From IMG/VR virus record IMGVR_UViG_3300008952_000004, positions 1-64,000 of that record: DNA of 64,000 nucleotides. One strand, given 5' to 3'. The notes under the pieces are model-generated. The model made no database searches and was not told the origin of the DNA. It saw only the letters and a list, made by a program, of their open reading frames with translations. Shown here piece by piece: positions 30,161 through 38,355 of the stretch; the first letter of the stretch is position 1; each line of letters starts with the position of its first letter. This DNA comes from a virus. The translations under genes were made by a program, and so were the position numbers.

Positions 30161-30920
30161 AAATGTAGAAGTAGTTACTCTTGTATATAAATCTGTAAAA
30201 TATTTGCACTTCATATGCGATCAACTACAGAGCGATCTTTGTAAGGTTGATGGATGGGATGTTGGCGTCCGTGTTGTAGCAAATGATGCTACACCAGAAG
30301 TATTAAAAGAGTTGGAGAATGTGGACATTAAATATTCTATATTTGATAACCCCGATCCAAACGAATTTTATTTAAACAGGGTATATCGTGCGTACAACTA
30401 TGCTGTCACCTCAAGCGAATATGACAATGTATGCTTGGTTAATTCGGACGATGTTTTTTGTAAGGACTGGTTGGCTAACCTGTTAAAACATCATGATGGG
30501 GTCAATATTCCTTGTAGCCGATTAATTGAGAGTGGTAAAATGGATAGCGGGATGCACGGCGTTAACCTCATGAGGGTGGAGGGAGAACATTTTGGTCGCC
30601 ATCCAGATGAATTTGATATGGAGCGCTGGCTTTCATATGCTGAAAAAATAAAAGAAAACCGCATTGAACCACGTGGATTGTATATGCCCTGTGTTTTAGA
30701 AAAAGATCGGGTCATCGAAAGCGGACTATACCCGGAAGGAAACGTATTTCTTGAACCACCCAACAAATTGATGATTGGATATCCTAATGACAGACCCGTG
30801 TGGCGCGCAGGAGATGATTTTTATTTTCATTATGTTCTAGAGCCGAAATACGGTATGAAACACATAACTGTTTTTGATTCACCGGTATATCATATTATTG
30901 AAGGAGAAAAGGACGAATAA
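30153..30920 (+). CDS. GT-A glycosyltransferase-like protein (paralogue of the next)
   Basis: A 255-residue protein. ATG 30153 or 30150 are both possible within the GAGGTGGATGATG context; it overlaps the formyltransferase end. NVEVVTLVYKS opens a GT-A fold; NVCLVNSDDVF holds a DXD-like SDD. CKDWLANLLKHH and SRLIESG match the next gene's HKDWLANMYKHA and CKLIEPG. The two adjacent genes are thus tandem duplicates or close relatives that diverged. Donor and acceptor are unknown. Confidence 0.7.
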   Translation: MNKNVEVVTLVYKSVKYLHFICDQLQSDLCKVDGWDVGVRVVANDATPEVLKELENVDIKYSIFDNPDPNEFYLNRVYRAYNYAVTSSEYDNVCLVNSDDVFCKDWLANLLKHHDGVNIPCSRLIESGKMDSGMHGVNLMRVEGEHFGRHPDEFDMERWLSYAEKIKENRIEPRGLYMPCVLEKDRVIESGLYPEGNVFLEPPNKLMIGYPNDRPVWRAGDDFYFHYVLEPKYGMKHITVFDSPVYHIIEGEKDE

Positions 30921-30921
30921 A

Positions 30922-31719
30922 ATGTATTATAACGGAAAATGGGACAACCCAAAAGTTGTGATGTACTGTCAAATTGGTGGTGCGTTAGATATGGCTAAAT
31001 TTGCAGTTGAAAGCGCAATCGAGAATAGTGGCATGCCGGATGAAGATGTGGATATTGTCTTTATTTGCTGGAAGACAGCACCAGAGGTGTATGAATGGCT
31101 GGAGAAAAAAAACTTTAAGTATGTTGATATTGGATATGACGAAGGGAAGGGCTTCTTGTGGAATCTGTATCGTGGCTGGAATGCTGGGTATGAGATAGCA
31201 TACGAGTATACAGATTATATCTGCCCTATTGCTACGGATCATTACTTTCATAAAGACTGGTTGGCTAATATGTATAAGCACGCCAAGTCAAATCGAATTG
31301 TTAATTGCAAACTGATTGAGCCGGGAACCTTGCCCTCTTTGCACACTTGTAGAGATTTTGGTCTGACCCTTCATAATAGTTTTAAGAAAGAAGAGTTTCT
31401 TGAGTTCGCGAACAAATTTTGTGAACTGAGCAAGGACCAGCTTGCGACTGATGAAATAGAGTATGGACATCGATTTGATGCGATGCCTTTTATTTGCGCT
31501 AAAGATGTTTGGCAAAGATTTGGACCAATGTCCAAAGTACTCGTACATGGAAGTCCAGACCCAGAGGGGGTTTTCATACACAATGTTACCGGTGACACAG
31601 ATTTTTTCAATCGTTGTAAATTTAATAACGTTGAGGTAGTAAAGGCGCTGGACGCTCTGAGTTACCACTGTGGCGGTCTAGAAACACAGATTAACAAACA
31701 ACGCGGAGTGTACACGTGA
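30922..31719 (+). CDS. GT-A glycosyltransferase-like protein (paralogue of the previous)
   Basis: A 265-residue protein with ATG at 30922 just after the previous stop; the frame is open upstream but this start follows GGAGAAAAGG. PKVVMYCQIGGALDMAKFAV opens the fold; YICPIATDHYF replaces the SDD with a TDH in the metal-site position. The paralogous DWLAN-x-x-KH and LIE-x-G blocks are kept. The altered site may mean different activity or an inactive partner. Ends in QINKQRGVYT. Confidence 0.65.
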   Translation: MYYNGKWDNPKVVMYCQIGGALDMAKFAVESAIENSGMPDEDVDIVFICWKTAPEVYEWLEKKNFKYVDIGYDEGKGFLWNLYRGWNAGYEIAYEYTDYICPIATDHYFHKDWLANMYKHAKSNRIVNCKLIEPGTLPSLHTCRDFGLTLHNSFKKEEFLEFANKFCELSKDQLATDEIEYGHRFDAMPFICAKDVWQRFGPMSKVLVHGSPDPEGVFIHNVTGDTDFFNRCKFNNVEVVKALDALSYHCGGLETQINKQRGVYT

Positions 31720-32513
31720 GAATCGGCATAGTCGGCGTTGGCGTTGTGGGTTCCGCCATTAAATATGGTTTCGAGAAACTGGGGCACGATATATTTGTGC
31801 ATGATATTCGCCTAGGTACAACCCTAGAAGACGTACTACCCTCGGAGATATGTTTTTTGTGTTTACCAACACCATCTGATGAATTTGATCGCTGTGATAT
31901 CTCCATTGTAGAGGAGACAGTTTCTAGATTGTGCGATCTGAAGTATCAGGGTATCGTGGCTATTAAATCAACTGTATCACCGGGAACTACACAATCCCTT
32001 ATAAAAAAACATAAGTGGTATAATATTTGTTTTGTACCAGAATTTCTTAGAGAAAGATGTGCTTCTATTGATTTTGTCGAGAACCATGATGTATGTATAA
32101 TCGGCACAAATGAAGATTGGATATATGATAAGGTAGTATCCGCCCATGGAAAGTACCCGCAGACCTTTTGTCGCTTGACTCCGACAGAAGCTGAATTGTC
32201 TAAGTATTTTAATAACATTTATAATGCAACTCTGATCACATTTGCAAATAGTTTTTTTGAAGTGTGTGAGGCAGTCGGCGCCGATTATACTAATGTAAAA
32301 AATGCGATTACAACTCGAACACATATTCAGGATATATATCTTGATTGTAATAAAAACTTTAGGGGCTTTGGCGGCATGTGCTTACCCAAGGATACTAAAG
32401 CTATAGCCGCACTTTGTAAAGAAAGAAACATCAGTGTGAACTTTTTCAAATCACTTTTGGAAGAAAATAACAAATATAAAATAACAGTGTTTGAAGGGAT
32501 GAGGTTAAAATGA
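31716..32513 (+). CDS. Short UDP-sugar 6-dehydrogenase-like protein
   Basis: A 265-residue protein with a GTG start overlapping the previous TGA. It has the NAD-binding start IGIVGVGVVGSAIKYG, CLPTPSDE, AIKSTVSPGTT, VPEFLRE, SKYFNNIYNATLI and the catalytic Cys in GFGGMCLPKDTKA. These are the motifs of UDP-glucose/UDP-ManNAc dehydrogenases. Usual length is 390-450, and the C-terminal UDP-binding domain is missing here. It could be a shortened functional form or a degenerate one. Expected product would be a uronic-acid nucleotide sugar, following the WecB-type epimerase. Confidence 0.8.
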   Translation: MRIGIVGVGVVGSAIKYGFEKLGHDIFVHDIRLGTTLEDVLPSEICFLCLPTPSDEFDRCDISIVEETVSRLCDLKYQGIVAIKSTVSPGTTQSLIKKHKWYNICFVPEFLRERCASIDFVENHDVCIIGTNEDWIYDKVVSAHGKYPQTFCRLTPTEAELSKYFNNIYNATLITFANSFFEVCEAVGADYTNVKNAITTRTHIQDIYLDCNKNFRGFGGMCLPKDTKAIAALCKERNISVNFFKSLLEENNKYKITVFEGMRLK

Positions 32514-33238
32514 GTAGAGAAAAAAAGATGAAAATTTTGATTCCGTTAGCAGGCGCCGGTTCTCGATTCTTTAAGGAAGGGTATACAGATCCGAAACCTC
32601 TTATTGATGTTGCAGGAAAGCCAATGATACGTCGGGTTATTGAAAATATTGACATGCCAGAAATGGAACACATCTTTATTGTTCAAAAGTCACACATTGA
32701 AAAGTATCCTAAAATTAAAGAATATCTTAGTGGCTGCGTCCGACGGGCTACGCTAGTTGAGATTGATGGTTTGACTGAAGGGGCAGCTTGCACAACCTTA
32801 TTAGCAGAAGAATACCTAGATGACAGTCCGCTCCTTATTGTGAATTCGGATCAATGGGTTGACTGGGTACCATCACACTTTGTTAACTTTTGCAAAGATT
32901 TGGACGGCTGCATTCCTTTCTTTTTATCAGACAGTCCAAAGCACTCATACTCTAGAGTGAACTACGAAACGGGTTTGGTAACTCAGGTCGCAGAAAAGCA
33001 GGTTATAAGTAATTTTGCCACAGTCGGGATATATTATTGGAAAAGTGGAAAAGAATATATCGATTGTGTTAAAGAGATGATTCGCAAAGACATCAGATTC
33101 AACAATGAATTTTACATTTGTCCCGTCTATAACATTTTGATAAATTCTAGAGGCGGGCAGGTAAAACCTTATCCAGTGTTTGAAATGAGGGGAATGGGAA
33201 CTCCCCAGGAACTAGAAAAATTTATAAATAAACTTTAA
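32510..33238 (+). CDS. Sugar nucleotidyltransferase (NTP-transferase family)
   Basis: A 242-residue protein with KILIPLAGAGSRFFKEGY followed by DPKPLIDVAGKPMI, the signature of nucleotidyltransferases that make NDP-sugars (G-x-G-x-R and the K-P-x-x-x-x-G-K-P-M-I segment). LIVNSDQWVDW holds the catalytic Asp. It activates a sugar phosphate to a nucleotide sugar. The ATG at 32510 overlaps the previous stop; the ATG at 32528 would remove six residues. It supplies donors to the many transferases in the operon. Confidence 0.88.
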   Translation: MSREKKMKILIPLAGAGSRFFKEGYTDPKPLIDVAGKPMIRRVIENIDMPEMEHIFIVQKSHIEKYPKIKEYLSGCVRRATLVEIDGLTEGAACTTLLAEEYLDDSPLLIVNSDQWVDWVPSHFVNFCKDLDGCIPFFLSDSPKHSYSRVNYETGLVTQVAEKQVISNFATVGIYYWKSGKEYIDCVKEMIRKDIRFNNEFYICPVYNILINSRGGQVKPYPVFEMRGMGTPQELEKFINKL

Positions 33239-33252
33239 TTAAGGAGAAATAG

Positions 33253-34443
33253 ATGCGCTTGTTTAAGAGCCTTAAAGAAATTGATTTAGACAAATATATT
33301 ATTTGCACTTATTATTTGCAATCAAGCACTACGCTTCGTGACGCGGCTTGGGCTCTGGCAATCGGACAAAGTGTGGGCAATCCAAATGTAAGAAATCGCT
33401 GGGAAACAGATAAATTGTTTGAAGAACATTCTTGTCTGATCGTTGGGACAGAGGAATCCCTTGCATCCGTCAAAGCGGGCACAATCCAAATCGCTTTTCC
33501 TATTGTGAACACGGATTTCAGAACTGATGGCGTTTCACATCTACTCTGTCAGTTTATGGGTGGACAAATGGACATTGATATAGTTGAAAAGTGTCATCTA
33601 AATAAAGTTGAAATACCAAAAAGAATAGAACAGAAATATTTTCTTAAACCAAAATATGGAATTGACGGTATTAGAAAGTTTACTGGCGTCGGCGAAAAAC
33701 CACTACTTGGCGGCATCGTCAAGCCAAAAATTGGTGTAGATAGCAGGGTATTATTAGAGATGGTCAAAGAGATGGTTCAGGGCGGAGTGAACTTCATTAA
33801 AGAGGACGAAATAATGTCAAACCCTGCTTGTTGCCCGATAGAAGAAAGAGTGCCTCTGATCATGGAATATATTAAAGATAAAAATGTAATTTATTCAGTT
33901 TGTGTTAATAGCGACCCGGCACAGGTAATTGAACGGGTCAAAAAAGTTCACAGTATGGGAGCTAATTCGATCCATATAAATTTTTGGAGCGGCTTGGGAG
34001 TATATAAATCAATTCGAGAATTGGACTTACCCTTATTCATACATTTTCAAAAAAGCGGCGACAAAATTTTAACAAACAAAGAACACGCTTATCATATTTC
34101 TTGGGATGTTATTTGTGATTTGGCTGGACTAATGGGTGTTGATTTTATACATGCCGGTATGTGGGGTGGGTATATGTCAGACAACGAAACCTCACTTAGA
34201 CAAACATTACAAATTTTACATAATAGACAGGTGATGCCAGCGCTAAGTTGTGGGATGCATCCCGGTCTTGTGCAAGCAATTAATGAAAAGTTTGGTGTGA
34301 ATTACCTTGCCAATGTCGGCGGCGCCCTCCACGGTCATCCGAAAGGAACACTTGGCGGGGCAATGGCAATGCGGCAAGCAATCGATAATACTCCATCAGA
34401 GGAATATAATATTGCAATTGATAAGTGGGGCTTGATCAAATGA
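33253..34443 (+). CDS. RuBisCO-like protein (large-subunit family, form IV-like)
   Basis: A 396-residue RuBisCO-fold protein. The N-terminal domain has TYYLQSSTTLRDAAWALAIG. The barrel holds GGIVKPKIG (K157, K159), GGVNFIKEDEIMSNP (K183, D185, E186: carbamate Lys and metal ligands), LFIHF (H264), FIHAGMWGG and SCGMHPG plus GHPKGT. These align with RuBisCO K175/K177, K201/D203/E204, H294, H327 and S379. The loop-6 Lys (K334) is absent (GMWGGYMSD) and R295 is Phe, so true CO2 fixation is unlikely. Such RuBisCO-like proteins carry out enolisation, decarboxylation or isomerisation of sugar or sulfur compounds. Strong AAGGAG site. Lies in a glycan operon and is coupled (4-nt overlap) to a phosphodiesterase-like gene. 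Function is unknown. Confidence 0.9.
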   Translation: MRLFKSLKEIDLDKYIICTYYLQSSTTLRDAAWALAIGQSVGNPNVRNRWETDKLFEEHSCLIVGTEESLASVKAGTIQIAFPIVNTDFRTDGVSHLLCQFMGGQMDIDIVEKCHLNKVEIPKRIEQKYFLKPKYGIDGIRKFTGVGEKPLLGGIVKPKIGVDSRVLLEMVKEMVQGGVNFIKEDEIMSNPACCPIEERVPLIMEYIKDKNVIYSVCVNSDPAQVIERVKKVHSMGANSIHINFWSGLGVYKSIRELDLPLFIHFQKSGDKILTNKEHAYHISWDVICDLAGLMGVDFIHAGMWGGYMSDNETSLRQTLQILHNRQVMPALSCGMHPGLVQAINEKFGVNYLANVGGALHGHPKGTLGGAMAMRQAIDNTPSEEYNIAIDKWGLIK

Positions 34444-34880
34444 TCGTGATTTCCCATAGGGGATATGAAAGTGGGGAAAATGATAAGTTGGAGAATAACC
34501 CTCTCCAGATAAGAAGGCTTTTGAGTATGGGCATAGATGTAGAGATAGATGTGTCATATGACGGTCGTTTTTTCCTGGGACACAATAGTGGCAAGTATGA
34601 AATCGATATTGATTTTTTAAAACAGGACGGGCTCTGGTGTCACGCAAAAGATAGTCTGGCATTTGAACTGATGCTGCAAAGCGGTGTGCACTGTTTTTGG
34701 CATCAGTGTGACGACTATACTTTGACCAGCCGAGGCATAATCTGGGCTTATCCCTCAAAAGACTTGCACAATCTGCATCAATCGGTGTTATTATTTCCAG
34801 AAAATATCCCCGGTGGATTAACAAGTGCTCAGCGGGAAAATCTTTACGCGATATGTACTGATTTTCCGTTTCTATATTAG
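34440..34880 (+). CDS. Short GDPD/PI-PLC-like phosphodiesterase
   Basis: A 146-residue protein starting at the ATG of an ATGA overlap with the RuBisCO-like gene. VISHRGYESGENDKLENNP and DVEIDVSYDGRFFLGH give the H-R-G, E-N and E-x-D metal/catalytic motifs of the glycerophosphodiesterase/PLC TIM-barrel family. LWCHAKDSLA and FWHQCDDYTLTS..IWAYPSK complete the pattern of a short version found in polysaccharide clusters. It may act on a phosphodiester-linked sugar or lipid. Tight coupling to the RuBisCO-like gene suggests a shared substrate. Confidence 0.75.
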   Translation: MIVISHRGYESGENDKLENNPLQIRRLLSMGIDVEIDVSYDGRFFLGHNSGKYEIDIDFLKQDGLWCHAKDSLAFELMLQSGVHCFWHQCDDYTLTSRGIIWAYPSKDLHNLHQSVLLFPENIPGGLTSAQRENLYAICTDFPFLY

Positions 34881-34892
34881 GAGTAATTTTTT

Positions 34893-35633
34893 ATGAAAGT
34901 TGGAACAGTAATAACAATGTATGACGAACATCCGATTGCTCTTAAAAGCGTGACGGAAATAAAAAAAACGATACCAGATAGTACAATCATACTGGTGCAC
35001 TCAGATGATTGTCAAGAAACATCAGAATTAATAGCCCTCAAGGAGATGGTTACTGAATATATAATATTACCGGACATGTCTAAGGTGTTGACTAATCAAC
35101 AAGCACTGGGCGCCAATTGTATTGCTAGAAATTATAGTGCTGGATTTAAATCCCTTTATTCGTTGGGAAAACAATATGACCTAGTTGTGGCTTTGACAGC
35201 GGACACTCTTATAACCGACGGGGAATCATTTTCTAGGCGTCGGGAGGAAATGCTCCGCACCGAGCGTACAGCCTTGGTGTCACAGGCTATAGGACAGAAT
35301 TTCCATGCAGTAGCCAAGGATGGAAGTCGAATTGTTGAGGGTCGCCATCAGAGTCCTGAAATAACTGACTTTATGCCGCAGCTTTTTTTTCTTGACGGCA
35401 GTTTTGCAGCGAAACAAAGGGCGTTCGAAGACGTTGAAGTTACAAATCCGTATGCGTCGGAACAGTGTCTGGGCGATAACTTAGTTAATTGCTTGACAAA
35501 AGAAGATAAAACGTTCTATAATAGTGTTGGTAGATTAAACTGGTTCTCTCCTACATTCGCATATGCTTATGCAGATGGCGCGGAGTATCATGCATTGCAC
35601 GGCGGCATTCCAGCGGGAAGAGAAATAAAATGA
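34893..35633 (+). CDS. GT2-like glycosyltransferase
   Basis: A 246-residue protein with a good TAGGAG site. VGTVITMYDEHPIALKSV opens a GT-A fold; STIILVHSDDCQE is the first DXD-like region and LVVALTADTLITDG carries a second acidic loop. The end (YADGAEYHALHGGIP) is family-like. It overlaps the next gene by 4 nt. Acceptor unknown. Confidence 0.7.
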   Translation: MKVGTVITMYDEHPIALKSVTEIKKTIPDSTIILVHSDDCQETSELIALKEMVTEYIILPDMSKVLTNQQALGANCIARNYSAGFKSLYSLGKQYDLVVALTADTLITDGESFSRRREEMLRTERTALVSQAIGQNFHAVAKDGSRIVEGRHQSPEITDFMPQLFFLDGSFAAKQRAFEDVEVTNPYASEQCLGDNLVNCLTKEDKTFYNSVGRLNWFSPTFAYAYADGAEYHALHGGIPAGREIK

Positions 35634-36664
35634 AAAAAGTAATTATTACCGGTAGTCAAGGGTTCATAGGTTCTTATCTATGTACAGAATTTTTAGAAAG
35701 AGGATATGAAGTTGTGGGTATTGACAACTATTCCAAATATGGGGTGGTTAAAAGAGCACACGACAATCATCCAAACTTTTCTTTGTTTGAAATGGACATA
35801 TGTGAGCTAAATTCTAAAAAGGTGCAACCCCACCCATCATTTGCCGACGCTGATTATATTATAGCCAATGCAGCAATGATTGGCGGCATTAGTTACTTTC
35901 ACAAATATGCATACGACTTGTTGGCTACTAATGAGAGAATTTTAGCCTCGACATTTGATTTGGCTATCAGGCTTCATAAAGAATATAATTTAAAAAGAAT
36001 TCTTGTCTTGTCTAGTAGTATGGTATTCGAAAACACTAACAGATACCCAACTCCGGAGTACGAAGTGGAGACTTGCTCTCCACCCGCAAGTACATATGGC
36101 TTTCAGAAACTGGCATCGGAGTATTTTTGCCGAGGGGCTTATGAACAATATAAATTACCATATACAATTATAAGACCCTTTAATTGTGTCGGTATAGGCG
36201 AAGAAGAAGCAGTTGGCGAAGATGTCGTTATGTCGGGGAACATTAAAATGTTAATGAGCCATGTTCTCCCTGATCTGATTCATAAATCATTATTGTTAAG
36301 CCCCAACGATGCTTTGCCAATCCTTGGGGATGGTACACAGATTCGTCATTATACAAACGGTAAAGACATTGCAAAGGGGGTTAGAATTGCCCTAGAATCA
36401 GAAAAAGCAGTTAATGAGGATTTTAATATTTCATCCCCAGAGGCAACCACGGTTGCAGAATTAGCTGATCTTGTTTGGCAAAAAATTCACAATACAAAGG
36501 TTAAGTTTGAACATTGCCAGCCGTTTGAATATGATGTACAAATTAGAAGTCCGGACGTCAATAAAGCTAAAGATATTTTAGGTTTTATAACAGAAGTGAC
36601 TTTAGAGGAAAGTGTTGATGAGGTCATAGAATGGATGAGGAAACAAAATGAAAAATCTAGTTGA
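35630..36664 (+). CDS. NAD-dependent nucleotide-sugar epimerase/dehydratase (extended SDR)
   Basis: A 344-residue SDR. GSQGFIGSYL is the NAD-binding glycine motif, LSSSMVF the catalytic Ser strand, and STYGFQKLASEYF gives the Y-x-x-x-K pair (YGFQK). IIRPFNCVGIG follows. It has full SDR length. It interconverts a nucleotide sugar (4-epimerase, dehydratase or decarboxylase type); exact reaction unknown. It lies two genes after the RuBisCO-like protein, together with a second SDR, which points to the synthesis of an unusual sugar. Confidence 0.88.
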   Translation: MKKVIITGSQGFIGSYLCTEFLERGYEVVGIDNYSKYGVVKRAHDNHPNFSLFEMDICELNSKKVQPHPSFADADYIIANAAMIGGISYFHKYAYDLLATNERILASTFDLAIRLHKEYNLKRILVLSSSMVFENTNRYPTPEYEVETCSPPASTYGFQKLASEYFCRGAYEQYKLPYTIIRPFNCVGIGEEEAVGEDVVMSGNIKMLMSHVLPDLIHKSLLLSPNDALPILGDGTQIRHYTNGKDIAKGVRIALESEKAVNEDFNISSPEATTVAELADLVWQKIHNTKVKFEHCQPFEYDVQIRSPDVNKAKDILGFITEVTLEESVDEVIEWMRKQNEKSS

Positions 36665-36995
36665 TAAAATTATTAAAGAAGCAATACATAAATATGATGG
36701 AAGCTATACTTTGGATAACCCATTTGAAGAAATGATGAGCTTTGGGGAGTTGGTTGACCGATTATCAATTGTTAATTTCAAACTTTTTACTCTAAAAGAT
36801 GAGGTTATGAAACGTCCCGAAGATGACGACTTTAAGTCTTGGGCATCCGTTGAAGACGTTAAACTCGTTAAAGAACGTTCCCGACTTAAAAGATGCATTG
36901 ATGAGAAGATGGTTGCTATGATTACGCGAATCTCAGATGGAGACGCAAGTGGAGGATTTAATCCAGAAGTTAAAAAATATGGGGATAAAATATGA
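36648..36995 (+). CDS. Small helical protein of glycan clusters
   Basis: A 115-residue all-helical protein with FGELVDRLSIVNFKLFTLKDEV, a segment I associate with small proteins of polysaccharide clusters (LIDKLSIVN-type). Two basic/acidic helices follow, with RSRLKRCIDEKMVAM. It sits between two SDR genes, overlapping both. No enzyme motif; a partner or regulator of the neighbouring enzymes is possible. Confidence 0.6.
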   Translation: MKNLVDKIIKEAIHKYDGSYTLDNPFEEMMSFGELVDRLSIVNFKLFTLKDEVMKRPEDDDFKSWASVEDVKLVKERSRLKRCIDEKMVAMITRISDGDASGGFNPEVKKYGDKI

Positions 36996-37933
36996 AAATT
37001 TTAGTCGTAGGCGGCGCCGGTTACGTCGGTGGACATATGGTTGACCTCTTATCAAAGAATCATGATGTTACGGTATACGACCTTCTCTTATTCGAGAAGA
37101 GGTTTATGAAGCGAGTTAATTTTATTTATGGAGATGTGAGGGACACAGAAAAGCTAGGTACCATAATTAATGATTACGGTACTGTGGTGTGGCTAGCAGG
37201 TATGGTCGGCGACGGCGCATGCGCTGTAAATCCTGCCTTGACAACAGCAGTTAATTATGATTCAGTTAAGTGGCTTGTTGATAACTATAATGGAAGGATC
37301 GCTTTTCCATCAACTTGTTCAATCTATGGTATTAACAACGAACTTATTAATGAAGAGGCAAAACCAAATCCTTTGTCACTTTATGCCGCTACAAAACTTA
37401 AAGCAGAAAAATATATTCGAGCGAATGCGTCTGGTGAATATATTATCTTCAGGCTTGGTACTCTGTTTGGTTTAGGTGACGAGCATTCGCGTATACGACT
37501 GGACTTAGTAGCTAACATTCTTTCTATGCGCGCAGCTAAGGGACTTCCATTGACAGTATTTGGCGGCGAACAATGGCGACCCTTATTACATGTTAAAGAT
37601 GCTGCCCGAGCCTTTGTGTATGCAATAGAGAATAATGTTGCAGGTTATTATAATCTTTCGTACAAAAATTATACGATACAAAGTTTGGCAGAAGAAATAT
37701 CAGATTATATACCGAATACTGAGATTAAATATGTAGATATGCCGTTTGAGGATTTAAGAAATTACAAAGTTAATAATTCTAAGTTCTCGGAATATGATTG
37801 GAAACCCAAATATTCCCTTAAAAACGGGGTCGAAGAAGTGTATAATCTTATTATCCAACAAAGAATTAAGGATACAAACGATATGATATATTCAAATGCT
37901 AGATATATAAAGGAAATCGAGGGAGACAAATAA
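36992..37933 (+). CDS. NAD-dependent nucleotide-sugar epimerase/dehydratase (extended SDR)
   Basis: A 313-residue SDR with VGGAGYVGGHMV, AFPSTCSIYG, and SLYAATKLKAEKY (Y-x-x-x-K). FRLGTLFGLG and WRPLLHVKDAARAFVYAI follow, all typical of UDP-sugar 4-epimerase-type enzymes. The 4-nt overlap with the previous gene and 1-nt overlap with the next fit one operon. Substrate unknown. Confidence 0.88.
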   Translation: MKILVVGGAGYVGGHMVDLLSKNHDVTVYDLLLFEKRFMKRVNFIYGDVRDTEKLGTIINDYGTVVWLAGMVGDGACAVNPALTTAVNYDSVKWLVDNYNGRIAFPSTCSIYGINNELINEEAKPNPLSLYAATKLKAEKYIRANASGEYIIFRLGTLFGLGDEHSRIRLDLVANILSMRAAKGLPLTVFGGEQWRPLLHVKDAARAFVYAIENNVAGYYNLSYKNYTIQSLAEEISDYIPNTEIKYVDMPFEDLRNYKVNNSKFSEYDWKPKYSLKNGVEEVYNLIIQQRIKDTNDMIYSNARYIKEIEGDK

Positions 37934-38355
37934 TGGGTATTCAATTGATTGAAGGTGGAATGTTCGCTGATGATCGCGGCAAATTGAGGTTTGTGAATGG
38001 GTTTGATTTTTCTAATGTGAAAAGATTTTATCAAGTGGAAAATCATCGTCAAGGGTTCATACGGGCTTGGCACGGACATGTAAAAGAGGGGAAGTATGTT
38101 TATGTGGCTAGCGGTACCGCTCTGGTTGGCGCCGTCCCACTGGACGATGATACTGTCACACCTAAGAAATATGTTTTAACTTCTGAAAAGCCACAGGTTT
38201 TGTGGATTCCTCCGAATCACGCTAATGGGTTTATGAATCTTGAAGAAGGTACAGTTATATTGTTCTTCTCAACTTCTACCTTAGAAGAGAGTAAGGGGGA
38301 CGATATTAGATTTCCTTATGACAAGTGGAACATTTGGGAGGAGGATTATCGATAA
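37933..38355 (+). CDS. RmlC-like cupin (sugar 3,5-epimerase or sugar isomerase type)
   Basis: A 140-residue cupin. FADDRGKLRFVNGFD, KRFYQVENHRQGFIRAWHGHVKEGKYVYVASG and IPPNHANGF are the beta-barrel motifs of RmlC/WxcM-type enzymes (the H of HGH and the R of FIRAW in the active site). They epimerise or isomerise dTDP-4-keto-6-deoxy sugars. Its RmlD-type partner is two genes downstream. Confidence 0.8.
   Translation: MGIQLIEGGMFADDRGKLRFVNGFDFSNVKRFYQVENHRQGFIRAWHGHVKEGKYVYVASGTALVGAVPLDDDTVTPKKYVLTSEKPQVLWIPPNHANGFMNLEEGTVILFFSTSTLEESKGDDIRFPYDKWNIWEEDYR

Noticed and set aside
33253-34443. Genuine CO2-fixing RuBisCO
   Set aside because: The loop-6 Lys and R295-equivalent are missing, so the gene is better called RuBisCO-like.
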